Origin: Natronorubrum bangense
Lineage (GTDB): Archaea; Halobacteriota; Halobacteria; Halobacteriales; Natrialbaceae
Length of the DNA: 64,000 nt
Reading direction: 5' to 3'
NCBI RefSeq assembly: GCF_004799645.1
Contig: NZ_CP031305.1
Coordinates: 496,001 to 560,000 of the forward strand
Position 1 is the first letter of the stretch; every line of letters begins with the position of its first letter. The notes below the pieces were generated by a model. The model was not told the DNA's origin. It ran no database searches and was given only the letters and a program-made list of their open reading frames with translations. This document shows positions 32,838 through 44,685 of this stretch, in pieces. The translations under genes and the position numbers were made by a program.

Positions 32838-34874
32838 ATGGCGCCGTTTCTGACGCTTCCAGTCACCGATCCAATTCTCATCTTCGGACTGGCGATGATC
32901 GTCTTTCTGATCGCCCCGCTCGTACTGGACCGATACCGACTGCCGGGGATCATCGGCGTTATCCTCATCGGGGCGGTCATCGGCCCGAACGGGCTCGGCG
33001 TGCTCGAGCGCGACGAGACGATCATCTTGCTCGGTGAGGTCGGCATCGTCTATCTGATGTTCGTTGCGGGTCTCGAAATCAACCTCTCCCAGTTCATCGA
33101 GTACAAATATCGGAGCCTCGTCTTTGGACTGCTCTCGTTTGTCATCCCACAGGTGGTCGGAACGGTCGTGGGCTACTACGTGCTTGGGCTTTCTGTTGGG
33201 ACCGCAGCCCTGTTTGCAGCCATCTTTGCGTCCCATACACTGCTTGCGTATCCGGTGGTCAGCCAGCTCGGGATCGCGAAAACCGAAAGCATCACGGCGA
33301 CGATCGGCGGCACGATCATCACCGACACGCTCGCGCTGCTCGTGCTTGCCATCGTCATTGCCGGCGCGGAAGGCGACCTCGGGGCCAGTTTCTGGCTCGA
33401 GTTGACGGTCGGACTCACGCTCTTTTTCGTCGGTGTCTGGCTGCTCGTCCCCCGGATCGGACGGTGGTTCTTCCGGACGGTCGACCAGGAGAGTTACGTC
33501 GAATTCCTGTTCGTGATGGCCGTGTTGTTCGTCTGTGCCTCGCTCGCAGAACTCGCCGGCGTCGAACACATCGTTGGGGCGTTCCTCGCCGGCCTGGTCC
33601 TCAACCGGCTCATCCCAGAAAGCGGCCCGCTTATGAACCGAATCGAGTTCGTCGGAACCGCCCTGTTTATCCCTTTTTTCTTGCTGTCGGTCGGCATGCT
33701 CGTCGATGTTCGCATCCTGACTGCGGGACTCGAGACGCTGTTGATTACCGCCGCGCTCATCGGGCTCGTCCTCACGACGAAGTACGCCGCGGCTTGGCTG
33801 ACGGCGTGGCGCTATGGGTACTCGACAGCGGAGACGATGGTCATGTTCGGACTGTCAGTCGGCCAGGCTGCAGCGGCGCTTGCGATCGTTCTCATTGGGT
33901 TCGACGCGGGACTGTTCGGCGAGGAGATGCTCAACGCCGTCGTCTTGATGATCCTCATCGTCAGCGTCATCAGTCCCGCCGTCGTCGATCGCTACGGGCG
34001 AGCGATCGTCCGCGTCTCAGCGCACACCGAGTACGATCCACGAACCGCACCACAGCGAGTCATGGTCCCGTTTTCACGTGACTCTCAGTACCGTGATCTA
34101 CTCCTCGATCTCGCGATGATCGTTCGGAAAGCAGCGGACGAACAGCCGCTGTACACGGTTAGCATCGCACAGCCGGGCGCTCGAGCCGAGGCCGAAGTCG
34201 CTGCAATCGAATACTCACTCGAGGAGACAGCGGCGTACACTGCCGGCGCTGAAGTGCCCGTCGAGCGCCAGACCCGCGTCGAGAGCAACGTCGCGTCGGG
34301 TATCGTCAGGGCTGCCCTCGAGAACCGAATCACGACGCTGGTCATCGGCTGGGACGGCACGCCGCGCCACCAACGTCTCTTCGGCGACGTAATCGATCGG
34401 ATTCTGATACAGTCGGAACAGCTCGTGTTAGTTTCACACGTCCGTCAACCGCTGAACACGACGAGCGAAATCGTTGTCATCCTCCCGCGTGGGATTGACC
34501 ACAACGACGGGTTCTACGAGGCTGTCCACACGGTCGAGCATCTCGCAGAACAGATCGGTGCGCCGATCCGGGCAATCGTCGTCGATGGGAACCCCGAGCA
34601 GTTCGAACGACTGTTCGGACTGGTCGAGCCGGACGTTCCCGCGACCTTCGAACGGGTCGATAACTGGGATGACGTCTCGACTCGGCTTCGCGAAGACGTC
34701 GACGAGACGGCTCTCGTCGTCCCGATGAGTGCCCGTCGCGGAACGATGGGCTGGCAGTCGGCGCTTCGAACGCTTCCAACTGAGATTGCGACAGCGACGG
34801 ATGGGAACTTCATCATCATCTACCCGGCTGTCGGCGACCGGAGCGACGATCGACAGTTCCTCCAGTTTCGATAA
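32838..34874 (+). CDS. CPA2-type cation:proton antiporter with C-terminal UspA-like domain
   Basis: The first ~390 residues hold about 12 transmembrane helices of the KefB/NapA type: LDRYRLPGIIGVILIGAVIG, IVYLMFVAGLEINLSQF, ASHTLLAYPVVSQLGI and AGVEHIVGAFLAGLVLNRLI. The remaining ~290 residues are soluble and form Usp-like domains (VMVPFSRDSQYRDLLLDLAM, TLVIGWDGTPRHQRLFGDVI, LVLVSHVRQP), as in several haloarchaeal Na+/H+ antiporters. It likely exports Na+ or K+ in exchange for protons under control of the cytoplasmic part. Preceding UspA genes fit this. Confidence 0.88.
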   Translation: MAPFLTLPVTDPILIFGLAMIVFLIAPLVLDRYRLPGIIGVILIGAVIGPNGLGVLERDETIILLGEVGIVYLMFVAGLEINLSQFIEYKYRSLVFGLLSFVIPQVVGTVVGYYVLGLSVGTAALFAAIFASHTLLAYPVVSQLGIAKTESITATIGGTIITDTLALLVLAIVIAGAEGDLGASFWLELTVGLTLFFVGVWLLVPRIGRWFFRTVDQESYVEFLFVMAVLFVCASLAELAGVEHIVGAFLAGLVLNRLIPESGPLMNRIEFVGTALFIPFFLLSVGMLVDVRILTAGLETLLITAALIGLVLTTKYAAAWLTAWRYGYSTAETMVMFGLSVGQAAAALAIVLIGFDAGLFGEEMLNAVVLMILIVSVISPAVVDRYGRAIVRVSAHTEYDPRTAPQRVMVPFSRDSQYRDLLLDLAMIVRKAADEQPLYTVSIAQPGARAEAEVAAIEYSLEETAAYTAGAEVPVERQTRVESNVASGIVRAALENRITTLVIGWDGTPRHQRLFGDVIDRILIQSEQLVLVSHVRQPLNTTSEIVVILPRGIDHNDGFYEAVHTVEHLAEQIGAPIRAIVVDGNPEQFERLFGLVEPDVPATFERVDNWDDVSTRLREDVDETALVVPMSARRGTMGWQSALRTLPTEIATATDGNFIIIYPAVGDRSDDRQFLQFR

Positions 34875-34990
34875 CGGTCCCAGCTCGTTGGTGAGTCGAA
34901 CCACGGCGTCGGTGTGACGACACAGACAACACCGGCAGTTCCAGTGTGAGCGTTGTTCGAACTGTCATCCAGACACCGTTCGGAGGAACG

Positions 34991-34996
34991 TTTATT
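34991..34996 (+). promoter_or_regulatory. TATA-like box of acs (copy 1)
   Basis: TTTATT, preceded by AACG, lies 29-34 nt before ATG 35025, giving an expected leaderless mRNA. Confidence 0.5.
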
Positions 34997-35024
34997 CCGC
35001 TGACTATCTTCGGTTCGAACGATC

Positions 35025-37001
35025 ATGGCCGATCGGAACGGGTGGGGACGCGACCGTCCCGTCCTCACCGGATCGCCCCGAAGCCCGCCGCCGTCGTTCG
35101 TCGAGCAGGCGAACGTCACGGATCCGGGGATCTATGACGAGTTCGAGGAGAACTGGCCCGAGTGCTGGGAGCAGGCAGCTGACCTGCTGTCGTGGGACCA
35201 GTCGTATGAGACCGTCCTTCGTGATGAAGAGGCCCCGTTTTACCAGTGGTTTCCGGGCGGGAAACTGAACGCCGCCGCGAACTGTGTCGACCGCCACCTC
35301 GAGTCCGGACGCAAGACCCACACTGCGATCCGCTGGGAGGGCAAACACGGCGAGCGCAAGACTTACACCTACCAGGATCTCTACGTCGCAGTCAACGAGT
35401 TCGCCGCGGCCCTGCGCGATCTCGGTGTCGAAGAAGACGATGTCGTGACGATCTATCTGCCGATGATTCCGGAGTTACCGATCGCGATGCTGTCGTGTGC
35501 CCGGATCGGCGCCCCACACAGTGTTGTTTTCGCCGGGTTGTCGGCCGATGCGCTAGCCACGCGGATGGACGCCGCCGACAGCGAGTATCTGGTCACCTGC
35601 GATGGCTACTACCGCCGAGGGGATGCGTTCAATCAGAAGAGCAAGGCGGACAACGCCCAGCTCAAACTCGAGCAAGATGTCCGGACGGTCGTCGTTGATC
35701 GACTCGGCGATGACCTCCCACACGTCCTGGGGGACGACGAGTACGATTATCACGGCCTTCGAGAGACATTTGCGGGCGAAACGATCGAACCGGTCCCCAG
35801 AGACGCCGAGGATATGCTGTTTCTGATGTACACGTCGGGAACGACCGGCGAGCCGAAAGGCGTCGTCCACACGACAGGTGGGTATCTGGCCCACGCGGCC
35901 TGGACGAGCCATGCTGTCCTCGATGTCAAACCCGAAGACACCTACTGGTGTGCGGCTGACATCGGCTGGATTACGGGCCACTCATACATCGTTTACGGCC
36001 CGCTGGCACTCGGGACGACCACGGTAATGTACGAGGGCACACCGGATTATCCTGATCGGGACCGACTCTGGGAGATCGTCGACCGAAACGCAGTCGACAT
36101 CTTCTACACCGCACCGACGGCAATCCAGGCGTTCATGAAATGGGGGTCGGAGTACCCTGCTCGTCACGATCTCTCCTCGCTGCGCCTGCTTGGCACTGTC
36201 GGGGAGCCGATCAGTCCGCGACCGTGGAACTGGTATTACGAACACATCGGGAACGAGCGCTGTCCAATCGTCGACACCTGGTGGCAAACTGAGACGGGTG
36301 CAGTGACGGTGTCGACGCTTCCGGGAGTCAGTGAGATGAAACCCGGTGCGGCCGGCCCAGGTCTGCCGGGAATGGACATCCGCGTGATCGACGAGTCCGG
36401 AACGGAGGTCGATCCCGGCGACTCCGGCTATCTCACCATCGCCCGCCCGTGGCCAGGGATGGTCCGGACGCTGTACGACGGCGATGAGCGCTTCCGGACG
36501 GAGTACTGGGATCGCTTTTCCGATCCCGACACTGACGAGTGGCACTATTTCAGCGGTGATGCTGCTCGGGTCGACGAAGACGGCTACATCACCGTCCTCG
36601 GCCGTGTCGACGACGTGATCAACGTCTCTGGTCGACGACTAAGCACGACAGAGATCGAGAGCGCGATCACTGGCGTCGCCGGTGTCGCCGAAGCTGCCGT
36701 CGTCGGTCGCTCGAGTGAGACGAACGGAACGGACGTCTACGCCTACGTCAGCACCGAAGGTGGGTACGACGACGACATGGCCGTTCGCGAGGCGATCATC
36801 GACAACATCGAGACGGCGATCGGACCGATCGCGCGTCCAACGAACATCCTCTTTACGCCTGAACTTCCCAAGACGCGCTCGGGGAAAATCATGCGCCGGC
36901 TCCTCGAGGATGTCGCAAACGGCGAGGAACTCGGTGACACGAGTGCGCTGCGGAACCCGGAAATCGTCGGCGAAATCCAGGCTGAGATTGGCGAGGAGTG
37001 A
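35025..37001 (+). CDS. acs: Acetyl-CoA synthetase, copy 1
   Basis: The 658-residue AMP-forming enzyme converts acetate, ATP and CoA to acetyl-CoA. It has the ACAS_N start (FVEQANVTDPGIYDEFEENW), the P-loop YTSGTTGEPKGVVHTTGGYL, YWCAADIGWITGHSYIVYGP, IVDTWWQTETGA and the C-terminal DVINVSGRRLSTTEIE with PKTRSGKIMRR, whose lysine is the site regulated by acetylation in bacterial Acs. The HRL motif at the hinge is RRL here. It heads an acetate island with a HTH-10 regulator directly downstream. Confidence 0.92.
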   Translation: MADRNGWGRDRPVLTGSPRSPPPSFVEQANVTDPGIYDEFEENWPECWEQAADLLSWDQSYETVLRDEEAPFYQWFPGGKLNAAANCVDRHLESGRKTHTAIRWEGKHGERKTYTYQDLYVAVNEFAAALRDLGVEEDDVVTIYLPMIPELPIAMLSCARIGAPHSVVFAGLSADALATRMDAADSEYLVTCDGYYRRGDAFNQKSKADNAQLKLEQDVRTVVVDRLGDDLPHVLGDDEYDYHGLRETFAGETIEPVPRDAEDMLFLMYTSGTTGEPKGVVHTTGGYLAHAAWTSHAVLDVKPEDTYWCAADIGWITGHSYIVYGPLALGTTTVMYEGTPDYPDRDRLWEIVDRNAVDIFYTAPTAIQAFMKWGSEYPARHDLSSLRLLGTVGEPISPRPWNWYYEHIGNERCPIVDTWWQTETGAVTVSTLPGVSEMKPGAAGPGLPGMDIRVIDESGTEVDPGDSGYLTIARPWPGMVRTLYDGDERFRTEYWDRFSDPDTDEWHYFSGDAARVDEDGYITVLGRVDDVINVSGRRLSTTEIESAITGVAGVAEAAVVGRSSETNGTDVYAYVSTEGGYDDDMAVREAIIDNIETAIGPIARPTNILFTPELPKTRSGKIMRRLLEDVANGEELGDTSALRNPEIVGEIQAEIGEE

Positions 37002-37104
37002 GTTCGCGACCTCGTTTCGGAGATTCATATACTCCGAAATCGAAGCCGAGAGAAATACCGGTAGAAAGTCGATATCCTATCGCAAACGGTGTGACAGCCG
37101 ACAC

Positions 37105-37113
37105 AATTATATT
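37105..37113 (+). promoter_or_regulatory. TATA-like box of the HTH-10 regulator
   Basis: AATTATATT lies 24-32 nt upstream of ATG 37137 in a conspicuously A/T-rich patch. Confidence 0.55.
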
Positions 37114-37136
37114 CGTGCTATTAGAAAAGACGAATC

Positions 37137-39359
37137 ATGAGTCTCGAGGGGACTGACTCGTCGGTACTGTCACGTGAGCGCTACGAGTCGCTCCTCGATG
37201 CCGCCGAAACGTATCGCGAGGCGCTCGTCGTCCAGCTCTGTGGTGACGTCGGGCTCCGACCGACGGAGCTCACCGAACTAACGATCGAGAGCGTCGAGCA
37301 GGTAAGAATCGAGCCGCCACGCTACCTGATCCGGGTTCCAGCGGTCGATGGCAGGTCGGGACGAACAGCGTATCTGCCGACCCACGTCGAACGGGAACTG
37401 CGCCGATATGCACAGAGCAACGGCCTCTCCACCGATGACCGGATCTTCCCCGTCACGGCGCGCCGGCTCCAGATGCTCGTCTCGGACGTCGCCGACCGGG
37501 CCAGCGAACTGTACGACCAGCCGGCGCTTGCCGATCTCTCGACGAGCGACCTGCGACAGTTTTTCGCTCGCACTGCGCTCGTCGATCATGCGGTCAACCC
37601 CAGAGTCGTCAAAACCGTCGGCGGCTGGGGGAGTTTCGAAGCACTCGAGCCGTACCTCCCCGAGCCGACGGACGCGGAGATCGTCGATGCCTTCGATGCC
37701 ACCGAACGGCCGTCTGGACCGGGTCATGGTCGCTCGAGGACACAGGCTGGACCGATGGTGAGCGACGACAGCGTCATCCGGCTGCTGTTGGCTGCAAGCG
37801 ACCGCTATGCACTGATTCGCCTCGATGCAGACGGCTACGTCGAACGCTGGAATCGCAGTGCAGCGTCGATGTTCGGCTATCGGGCCAGCGAAATCGTCGG
37901 CACGCACGTCTCGACGTTCTATACGGACAACGCCGTCAACGATGGCGTCCCAGAGCGGGCGTTGTCGGCTGCCTTAGAGGAAACTGGCTACGAAAACGAA
38001 GGGTGGCGTGTCCACAAGGACGGATCCCAGTTCCGGGCGACCGACGTCATCTCGCCGCTCCGAGACGACCGTGGTCGCCATCGCGGCTTCGCCGTCTTCG
38101 TTCGTGACGTCTCAGCCTCACATGCGGAACTCGAGGGCGTCCGCTCACGCCGCGACGAACTCGAAGGGCGCTATGCGGTTGCCCGAGCCCACCGCGCGGT
38201 CGCGCGGTCGTTGCTCGAATCGACCGACCACGAGGAAGTCGAGACACGGACCTGCACAGCACTGACCGGTGGGCGAGCCTACGAATACGCCTGGATCGAC
38301 CGAGCGACCGTGACGGACCGCCGGACTGACTGGCGGGCCTCGAGCGGGATCGAACCCACGGACGTCGATCGTCTCGTTCCGGAGCAGTGGCTAGAAGACG
38401 GGCCAACGACGGACGATGGCAGCGCTGCGGTCTCGGTTGTCACCGACGTGAGCCTCGATGTCGAGAACGGAGACAACGGTGCGTCAGCGGACAAGACCGG
38501 AGCCATCGCACGCGTCCCACTCCCGTACGGCGATACGGTGTACGGAACGCTGACGGTCGTGACCGACAGACCGGCGGCGTTCGATGCCGACGAACGCCAG
38601 TGGCTCGAGACGATCGGGGAGCAGGTCGGATACGCGATTGCCGCCATCCGACGGCGAAACCTCCTGTTGTCCGACCGCGTCGTCGAACTCGAGTTCGCCT
38701 GTCGCGACGACGATTCGTTCTTCGTCGACGCCTCACAGCGTCTTGGCTGTCGGTTCGAACTCGACTCGCTCGTTCCGATTTCGGAGTCGACGCAGCTGTA
38801 CTATCTCCGCCTGCAGGGGGCGTCGCCGGCCGACGTCTTCGACCTCGCAGCGGACGACCCCGGCATCGACGACTGTCGGCTGGTTGAGACCGACGAACAT
38901 GGGTGGCGTGTCGAGTTCGTCGTCGAGGGTTCTTCACCGACGTTGACCCTTACCGAGTACGGCGTCACCGTTCTCAATGCTGCCACTGAAGACGGTCTAA
39001 CGACGATTACGGCCGAATCTGCAGCCGATGCAGATCTGCGAACGATCCTCGCTGGCCTTCGCTCCGGGTTCCCCAACTCGGAACTGGTCGGCAAACGCGA
39101 AGCCGAACGAACCGTCCAGACCGCCCGCGAGTACCGAGAGGGACTCGAGGACCGCCTGACAGATCGCCAGGAGGCGTCGCTGCGGGCTGCATACTTCGGG
39201 GGGTACTACGACTGGCCGCGCGAGAGTACTGCCGAAGAGATCGCCGATGCGATGGGCGTCTCATCGCCGACGCTGCACAATCACCTCCGAAAAGGCCAAC
39301 ACGAACTCCTGCGAACGTTCTTCGACGACCCATCCGGGGAGTCGTCCACGAACAACTAA
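37137..39359 (+). CDS. Bacterio-opsin activator-like regulator: integrase-like, PAS, GAF, BAT, HTH-10
   Basis: The 740-residue protein starts with ~185 residues resembling the catalytic domain of tyrosine recombinases: GLRPTELTELT with R41, LSTSDLRQFFART with R140, and VGGWGSFEALEPYL with W164 and Y173. A PAS domain (about 205-325), a coiled coil, a GAF domain (about 350-500), a bacterio-opsin activator sensory domain (about 515-660) and the HTH-10 DNA-binding domain (LTDRQEASLRAAYFGGYYDW, EEIADAMGVSSPTLHNHLRK) follow. The box II histidine of recombinases is Ser here, so recombination is doubtful. It sits between two acs genes and is a candidate acetate or carbon-source regulator. Confidence 0.9.
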   Translation: MSLEGTDSSVLSRERYESLLDAAETYREALVVQLCGDVGLRPTELTELTIESVEQVRIEPPRYLIRVPAVDGRSGRTAYLPTHVERELRRYAQSNGLSTDDRIFPVTARRLQMLVSDVADRASELYDQPALADLSTSDLRQFFARTALVDHAVNPRVVKTVGGWGSFEALEPYLPEPTDAEIVDAFDATERPSGPGHGRSRTQAGPMVSDDSVIRLLLAASDRYALIRLDADGYVERWNRSAASMFGYRASEIVGTHVSTFYTDNAVNDGVPERALSAALEETGYENEGWRVHKDGSQFRATDVISPLRDDRGRHRGFAVFVRDVSASHAELEGVRSRRDELEGRYAVARAHRAVARSLLESTDHEEVETRTCTALTGGRAYEYAWIDRATVTDRRTDWRASSGIEPTDVDRLVPEQWLEDGPTTDDGSAAVSVVTDVSLDVENGDNGASADKTGAIARVPLPYGDTVYGTLTVVTDRPAAFDADERQWLETIGEQVGYAIAAIRRRNLLLSDRVVELEFACRDDDSFFVDASQRLGCRFELDSLVPISESTQLYYLRLQGASPADVFDLAADDPGIDDCRLVETDEHGWRVEFVVEGSSPTLTLTEYGVTVLNAATEDGLTTITAESAADADLRTILAGLRSGFPNSELVGKREAERTVQTAREYREGLEDRLTDRQEASLRAAYFGGYYDWPRESTAEEIADAMGVSSPTLHNHLRKGQHELLRTFFDDPSGESSTNN

Positions 39360-39645
39360 CGACACGTCGCTGACTCGAGGTGTCTCATCTGAGCCGATAT
39401 CGCCGTTGGGTTTCGGCCGGCGATACTAAGCCTCTAGAGGAAGGCGATCCCCAATCCATTCTGGGCCGTGACTGGGCGCGCTCGACGGCAACCACCGTGT
39501 CGCATGACCGATTAGCACGGAATTTGGCCGCATATGCTCTCCTAATACAGTCAATATCCCCTAGGTTACCTCCCTGTATAGGGCCCAATTTTGCACAACT
39601 AGATGCCGGCTTTACTATGGTAGTTGCATATTGAGCTGTTGTATC
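39360..39645. other. A/T-richer intergenic region before acs copy 2
   Basis: No gene is seen. The last 35 nt hold TTTACTATGG (39611-39620), a TATA-like element 26-35 nt before ATG 39646. The lower GC of 39520-39630 relative to neighbours suggests an extended regulatory region, a plausible target of the regulator encoded upstream. Confidence 0.45.
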
Positions 39646-41619
<1,974 letters not shown>

Positions 41620-41757
41620 TCTGGGGCACTTTCTTTCAGAGAACAACCACGGACGACACGAACACAGCCACATTACATGACAGAGAATATCACTCACAGA
41701 TTGGGACGAACCACCGACACAGACGGTGGCGTGCCGACTGAATCACGCGACAAAATT

Positions 41758-41764
41758 GGAGGAG
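41758..41764 (+). promoter_or_regulatory. Shine-Dalgarno site of the DUF4212 gene
   Basis: GGAGGAG lies 6 nt before ATG 41771 and decides against the in-frame ATG at 41726. Confidence 0.65.
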
Positions 41765-41770
41765 AAACGA

Positions 41771-42178
41771 ATGGGAGATAACGAACCACAAACCGATGGC
41801 GGAACCGCCACGGGAAGAGAGGGAGCACAGACCGTCGACTACCTGGACGAAGAGATTAATCTGTTCAAGCCAGCGACCCCGTTCATGCGGGACAACCTGA
41901 AGATGATCTTCGGGCTATTCGCGATTTGGCTGGCGTTCGTCTTCGGCCCGGTGACGGCGAGCTACTTCGCGCCGGAGTTTATGACTGAGACGCGAGTACT
42001 CGGTGGCTACCCGCTCAACTTCTTCCTGACGGCAATCGTCGCCCCGGCTGCTGCGCTGGTGCTGTCGGCAGTCTACGCCTGGTACCGCGACAAACTCGAC
42101 GCGAAGTACGGTATCAGCCACGAGACAGAAGAGGAAACCGGTGCGGCCGCAACCGCCACGGACGGAGGTGAACAATGA
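41771..42178 (+). CDS. DUF4212 small subunit of sodium/solute symporter
   Basis: The 135-residue protein has two helices (MIFGLFAIWLAFVFGPVTAS and YPLNFFLTAIVAPAAALVLS) and ends WYRDKLDAKYGI, the DUF4212 signature. Family members are encoded directly before SSS-type symporters in acetate and lactate utilisation loci and are considered small subunits or chaperones. The stop overlaps the symporter ATG by 4 bp. Confidence 0.9.
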   Translation: MGDNEPQTDGGTATGREGAQTVDYLDEEINLFKPATPFMRDNLKMIFGLFAIWLAFVFGPVTASYFAPEFMTETRVLGGYPLNFFLTAIVAPAAALVLSAVYAWYRDKLDAKYGISHETEEETGAAATATDGGEQ

Positions 42179-43845
42179 TGGAGTCGGTTCTCCTGCAGTA
42201 CGAAACCGCACTCGACCCCGGTTTCAAACTCATTCCGGCGCTGACCGTCATCGGGATGATGGTGCTGTTCCTCGGTGTTGGATACTTCTTCCGGGTCGCC
42301 GCAGTCGACGAACTGTGGGTTGCCGGTCGATCTATCGGTCCGATCGAGAACGGGATGGCGATCGGTGCAAACTGGATGAGTGCTGCATCGTACCTCGGTG
42401 TCGCAGCACTGATTGCGACAGCAGGGTACTACGGCCTTGGCTTCGTCGTCGGCTGGACGACAGGATATTTCATCCTGCTGATCTTCATGGCCGCACAGTT
42501 CCGTCGCTTCGGGAAGTACACCGCACCCGACTTCGTCGGTGACCGATTCTACTCCCAACGCGCACGCGGTCTCGCTGCGTTCACCACGCTCGTCATCGCG
42601 TTCGTGTACGCAATCGGCCAGGGGAGTGGCATGGGCCTGATGGCACAGTACATCCTGGGCCTGTCCTACGAGGCTGGTGTGGTCATCTTCATGGGTGTCA
42701 CGATCGCCTACGTCGCGCTCTCGGGCATGCTCGGGACGACCAAGAACATGGCGATCCAGTACGTCATCCTCATCATCGCGTTCACGCTCGGTCTTTACGC
42801 CGTCGGCTGGTCGCAGGGCTGGTCGACCGTCTTCCCGTACCTCGAGACCGGTCCGGAGACGGCCATGCTCATCGACGAGCTCAACCAGCAGTTCGCCGAG
42901 CCGTTCGCATTTAGTACCTTCTACGCGTGGGTCGCGCTGACGGTCAGCCTGATCCTCGGGACGTGTGGTCTCCCACACGTCCTCGTGCGTTTCTACACGG
43001 TCGACAACGAGCGGACCGCCCGCTGGTCGACCGTCTGGGGACTGCTGTTCATCTGTATCCTGTACTGGGGTACTGCAGTGTACGCCGTCTTCGGCGGACT
43101 GCTGTACGAAGACCCAGCACAGCCGGGTGCTGAAACGGCAGTGACCGAGGGTGTTGCAGACACCTTCATGGGAATGCCTGCTGCAGACAGTGACGCACTC
43201 GTTGCGCTGACGGCCCAGCTCGCGGATCTTCCCGAGTGGCTCGTCGGCCTCGTCGCCGCTGGTGCCGTCGCTGCCGCACTGGCGACGACTGCGGGACTGT
43301 TCATCTCCGCGTCGTCGGCAGCCGCACACGACATCTACACAAACCTCTACAAACCGGAGGCGACCCAGCGCGAACAGATGATCGTCGGCCGATTGACGAT
43401 CCTCGGCATCGGGGTCCTCGTCACGCTCGTCGCACTGAACCCACCCGCACTGATCGGTGAACTGGTCGCGATGTCGTTCGCAATCGCAGCCTGTGTGTTC
43501 TTCCCGGTGTTCTTCCTCGGTCTGTGGTGGGAGAACGCCACTCGAGAAGGTGCGCTGGCTGGGATGGTCACCGGCATCGTCGTCTCCTTCGGTGCGATCG
43601 CAAACGATACCGCGATTCCGATGTACACTGGCGTCGAAGGCGCCGTCTCCGCGGAACTCGCCGCAATCGTGCCAGGACTCGCCTCGGCGCTCGTCGGCGT
43701 GCCACTCGCCTTCGCCGCGATCATCATCGTCTCGCTGATCACTGAGGACCCACCACAGGACGTCAAACGTCTCGTCCGACAGTGTCACAGCCCAGAGCCG
43801 ATGGAGCAGATGGAATCCGCAGAAGACGTCACCGCTGACGACTGA
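42175..43845 (+). CDS. Sodium:solute symporter (SSS), probable acetate uptake
   Basis: The 556-residue protein has about 13 transmembrane segments and SSS motifs: ELWVAGRSIGPIENGMAIGA, NWMSAASYLGVAALI, YTAPDFVGDRFYS, GTCGLPHVLVRFYTV and AALATTAGLFISASSAAAHD. It resembles the ActP/VC2705 branch that imports acetate or other short carboxylates with Na+. The neighbouring acs copy 2 supports acetate, but the specificity is inferred from context. Confidence 0.9.
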   Translation: MMESVLLQYETALDPGFKLIPALTVIGMMVLFLGVGYFFRVAAVDELWVAGRSIGPIENGMAIGANWMSAASYLGVAALIATAGYYGLGFVVGWTTGYFILLIFMAAQFRRFGKYTAPDFVGDRFYSQRARGLAAFTTLVIAFVYAIGQGSGMGLMAQYILGLSYEAGVVIFMGVTIAYVALSGMLGTTKNMAIQYVILIIAFTLGLYAVGWSQGWSTVFPYLETGPETAMLIDELNQQFAEPFAFSTFYAWVALTVSLILGTCGLPHVLVRFYTVDNERTARWSTVWGLLFICILYWGTAVYAVFGGLLYEDPAQPGAETAVTEGVADTFMGMPAADSDALVALTAQLADLPEWLVGLVAAGAVAAALATTAGLFISASSAAAHDIYTNLYKPEATQREQMIVGRLTILGIGVLVTLVALNPPALIGELVAMSFAIAACVFFPVFFLGLWWENATREGALAGMVTGIVVSFGAIANDTAIPMYTGVEGAVSAELAAIVPGLASALVGVPLAFAAIIIVSLITEDPPQDVKRLVRQCHSPEPMEQMESAEDVTADD

Positions 43846-43848
43846 TCA

Positions 43849-44307
43849 ATGTACGATACAATACTCGTCCCAACTGACGGCAGTAACGTTGCAGAGAACG
43901 CTGTCGAGCACGCAATCGACATCGCAGCGAAATACGACGCCACAGTCCACGCACTGTACGTCATCGACACGAGCGCGATGGACATCGGGCTTGGCGCCGA
44001 ACAGGTCGACCGGATTCGACAGGGCAAGTACGACGAAATGCCCGAAATCAAGGAACGAGCCGACGCGGCCACCGGCTCGGTCGCCAAGCGTGCCAGCGAA
44101 CACGGCCTCGAGGTCATCGAGTCGGTCGGTGCCGGACAGCCACACGACCGGATCGCTGGCTACGCTGAGAAAAACGACGTCGACATGATCGTCATGGGAT
44201 CGGCCGGTCGTGGCGGAGTCAAACGGGTCTTACTCGGCAGTGTCGCCGAGCGAACCCTTCGGTCGACGGACATCCCCGTCCTCGTTGTCGACATCCGAGA
44301 AGAGTAA
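43849..44307 (+). CDS. Universal stress protein, UspA family
   Basis: The 152-residue protein starts MYDTILVPTDGSNVAENAVE and contains DMIVMGSAGRGGVKRVLLGS and ERTLRSTDIPVLVVD, an intact G-2x-G-9x-G(S/T) ATP motif. It begins 3 bp after the symporter stop and is therefore part of that operon. Usp proteins often accompany haloarchaeal symporters, where they may regulate transport. Confidence 0.92.
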   Translation: MYDTILVPTDGSNVAENAVEHAIDIAAKYDATVHALYVIDTSAMDIGLGAEQVDRIRQGKYDEMPEIKERADAATGSVAKRASEHGLEVIESVGAGQPHDRIAGYAEKNDVDMIVMGSAGRGGVKRVLLGSVAERTLRSTDIPVLVVDIREE

Positions 44308-44325
44308 CTGCGTCGTCGTTGCTCG

Positions 44326-44335
44326 TTCCTTTTTG
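44326..44335 (+). terminator. Possible T-rich terminator after the acetate operon
   Basis: TTCCTTTTTG lies 20-30 nt after the UspA stop. A short T-run of this kind acts as archaeal intrinsic terminator; there is no associated hairpin. Confidence 0.35.
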
Positions 44336-44448
44336 TTGTCGTATCGCTACCTGATGCCTCGAGAGTGATCAGAACGCGACAACGCGGCATTCGAATCCGG
44401 CCGGGACATCCAGCGATGGAGTGTGCCCGATTGTCTCTCCGTTACTCG

Positions 44449-44685
44449 TCACTGACTGGTGTCTTTCTCCTGGCTCCCTTTTGCGAGCTCGAGGTTCCAG
44501 AACAGCCCGAAGTACGCGACGATACCGGCGAGCATGAGCATGTAGTACGCCCACGTCGGCCCGTCGATCACCTGGAAAATGAGATCGACCATCGTCACCC
44601 AGACGATCGCAAACACGAGGTCGACGATCACGCCCCATTTGTCTTCTCGAGCAGTCGCAATCCATTCTCGAACGGGCGTCACCAT
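44449..44685 (-). CDS. Small two-helix membrane protein
   Basis: The 78-residue protein has two hydrophobic helices (WGVIVDLVFAIVWVTMVDLI and YYMLMLAGIVAYFGLFWNLE) and charged ends. It is convergent with the acetate operon and has its own promoter region containing GACAC-A-GTGTC (44701-44711). The helix pattern with conserved Asp and Trp looks like a small haloarchaeal membrane family of unknown function found near symporters. Confidence 0.65.
   Translation of the reverse strand: MVTPVREWIATAREDKWGVIVDLVFAIVWVTMVDLIFQVIDGPTWAYYMLMLAGIVAYFGLFWNLELAKGSQEKDTSQ

Noticed and set aside
42073..43788. Minus-strand open frame of 571 codons opposite the symporter
   Set aside because: Antisense to a symporter with clear transmembrane helices; composition is His/Cys/Arg-rich shadow sequence.
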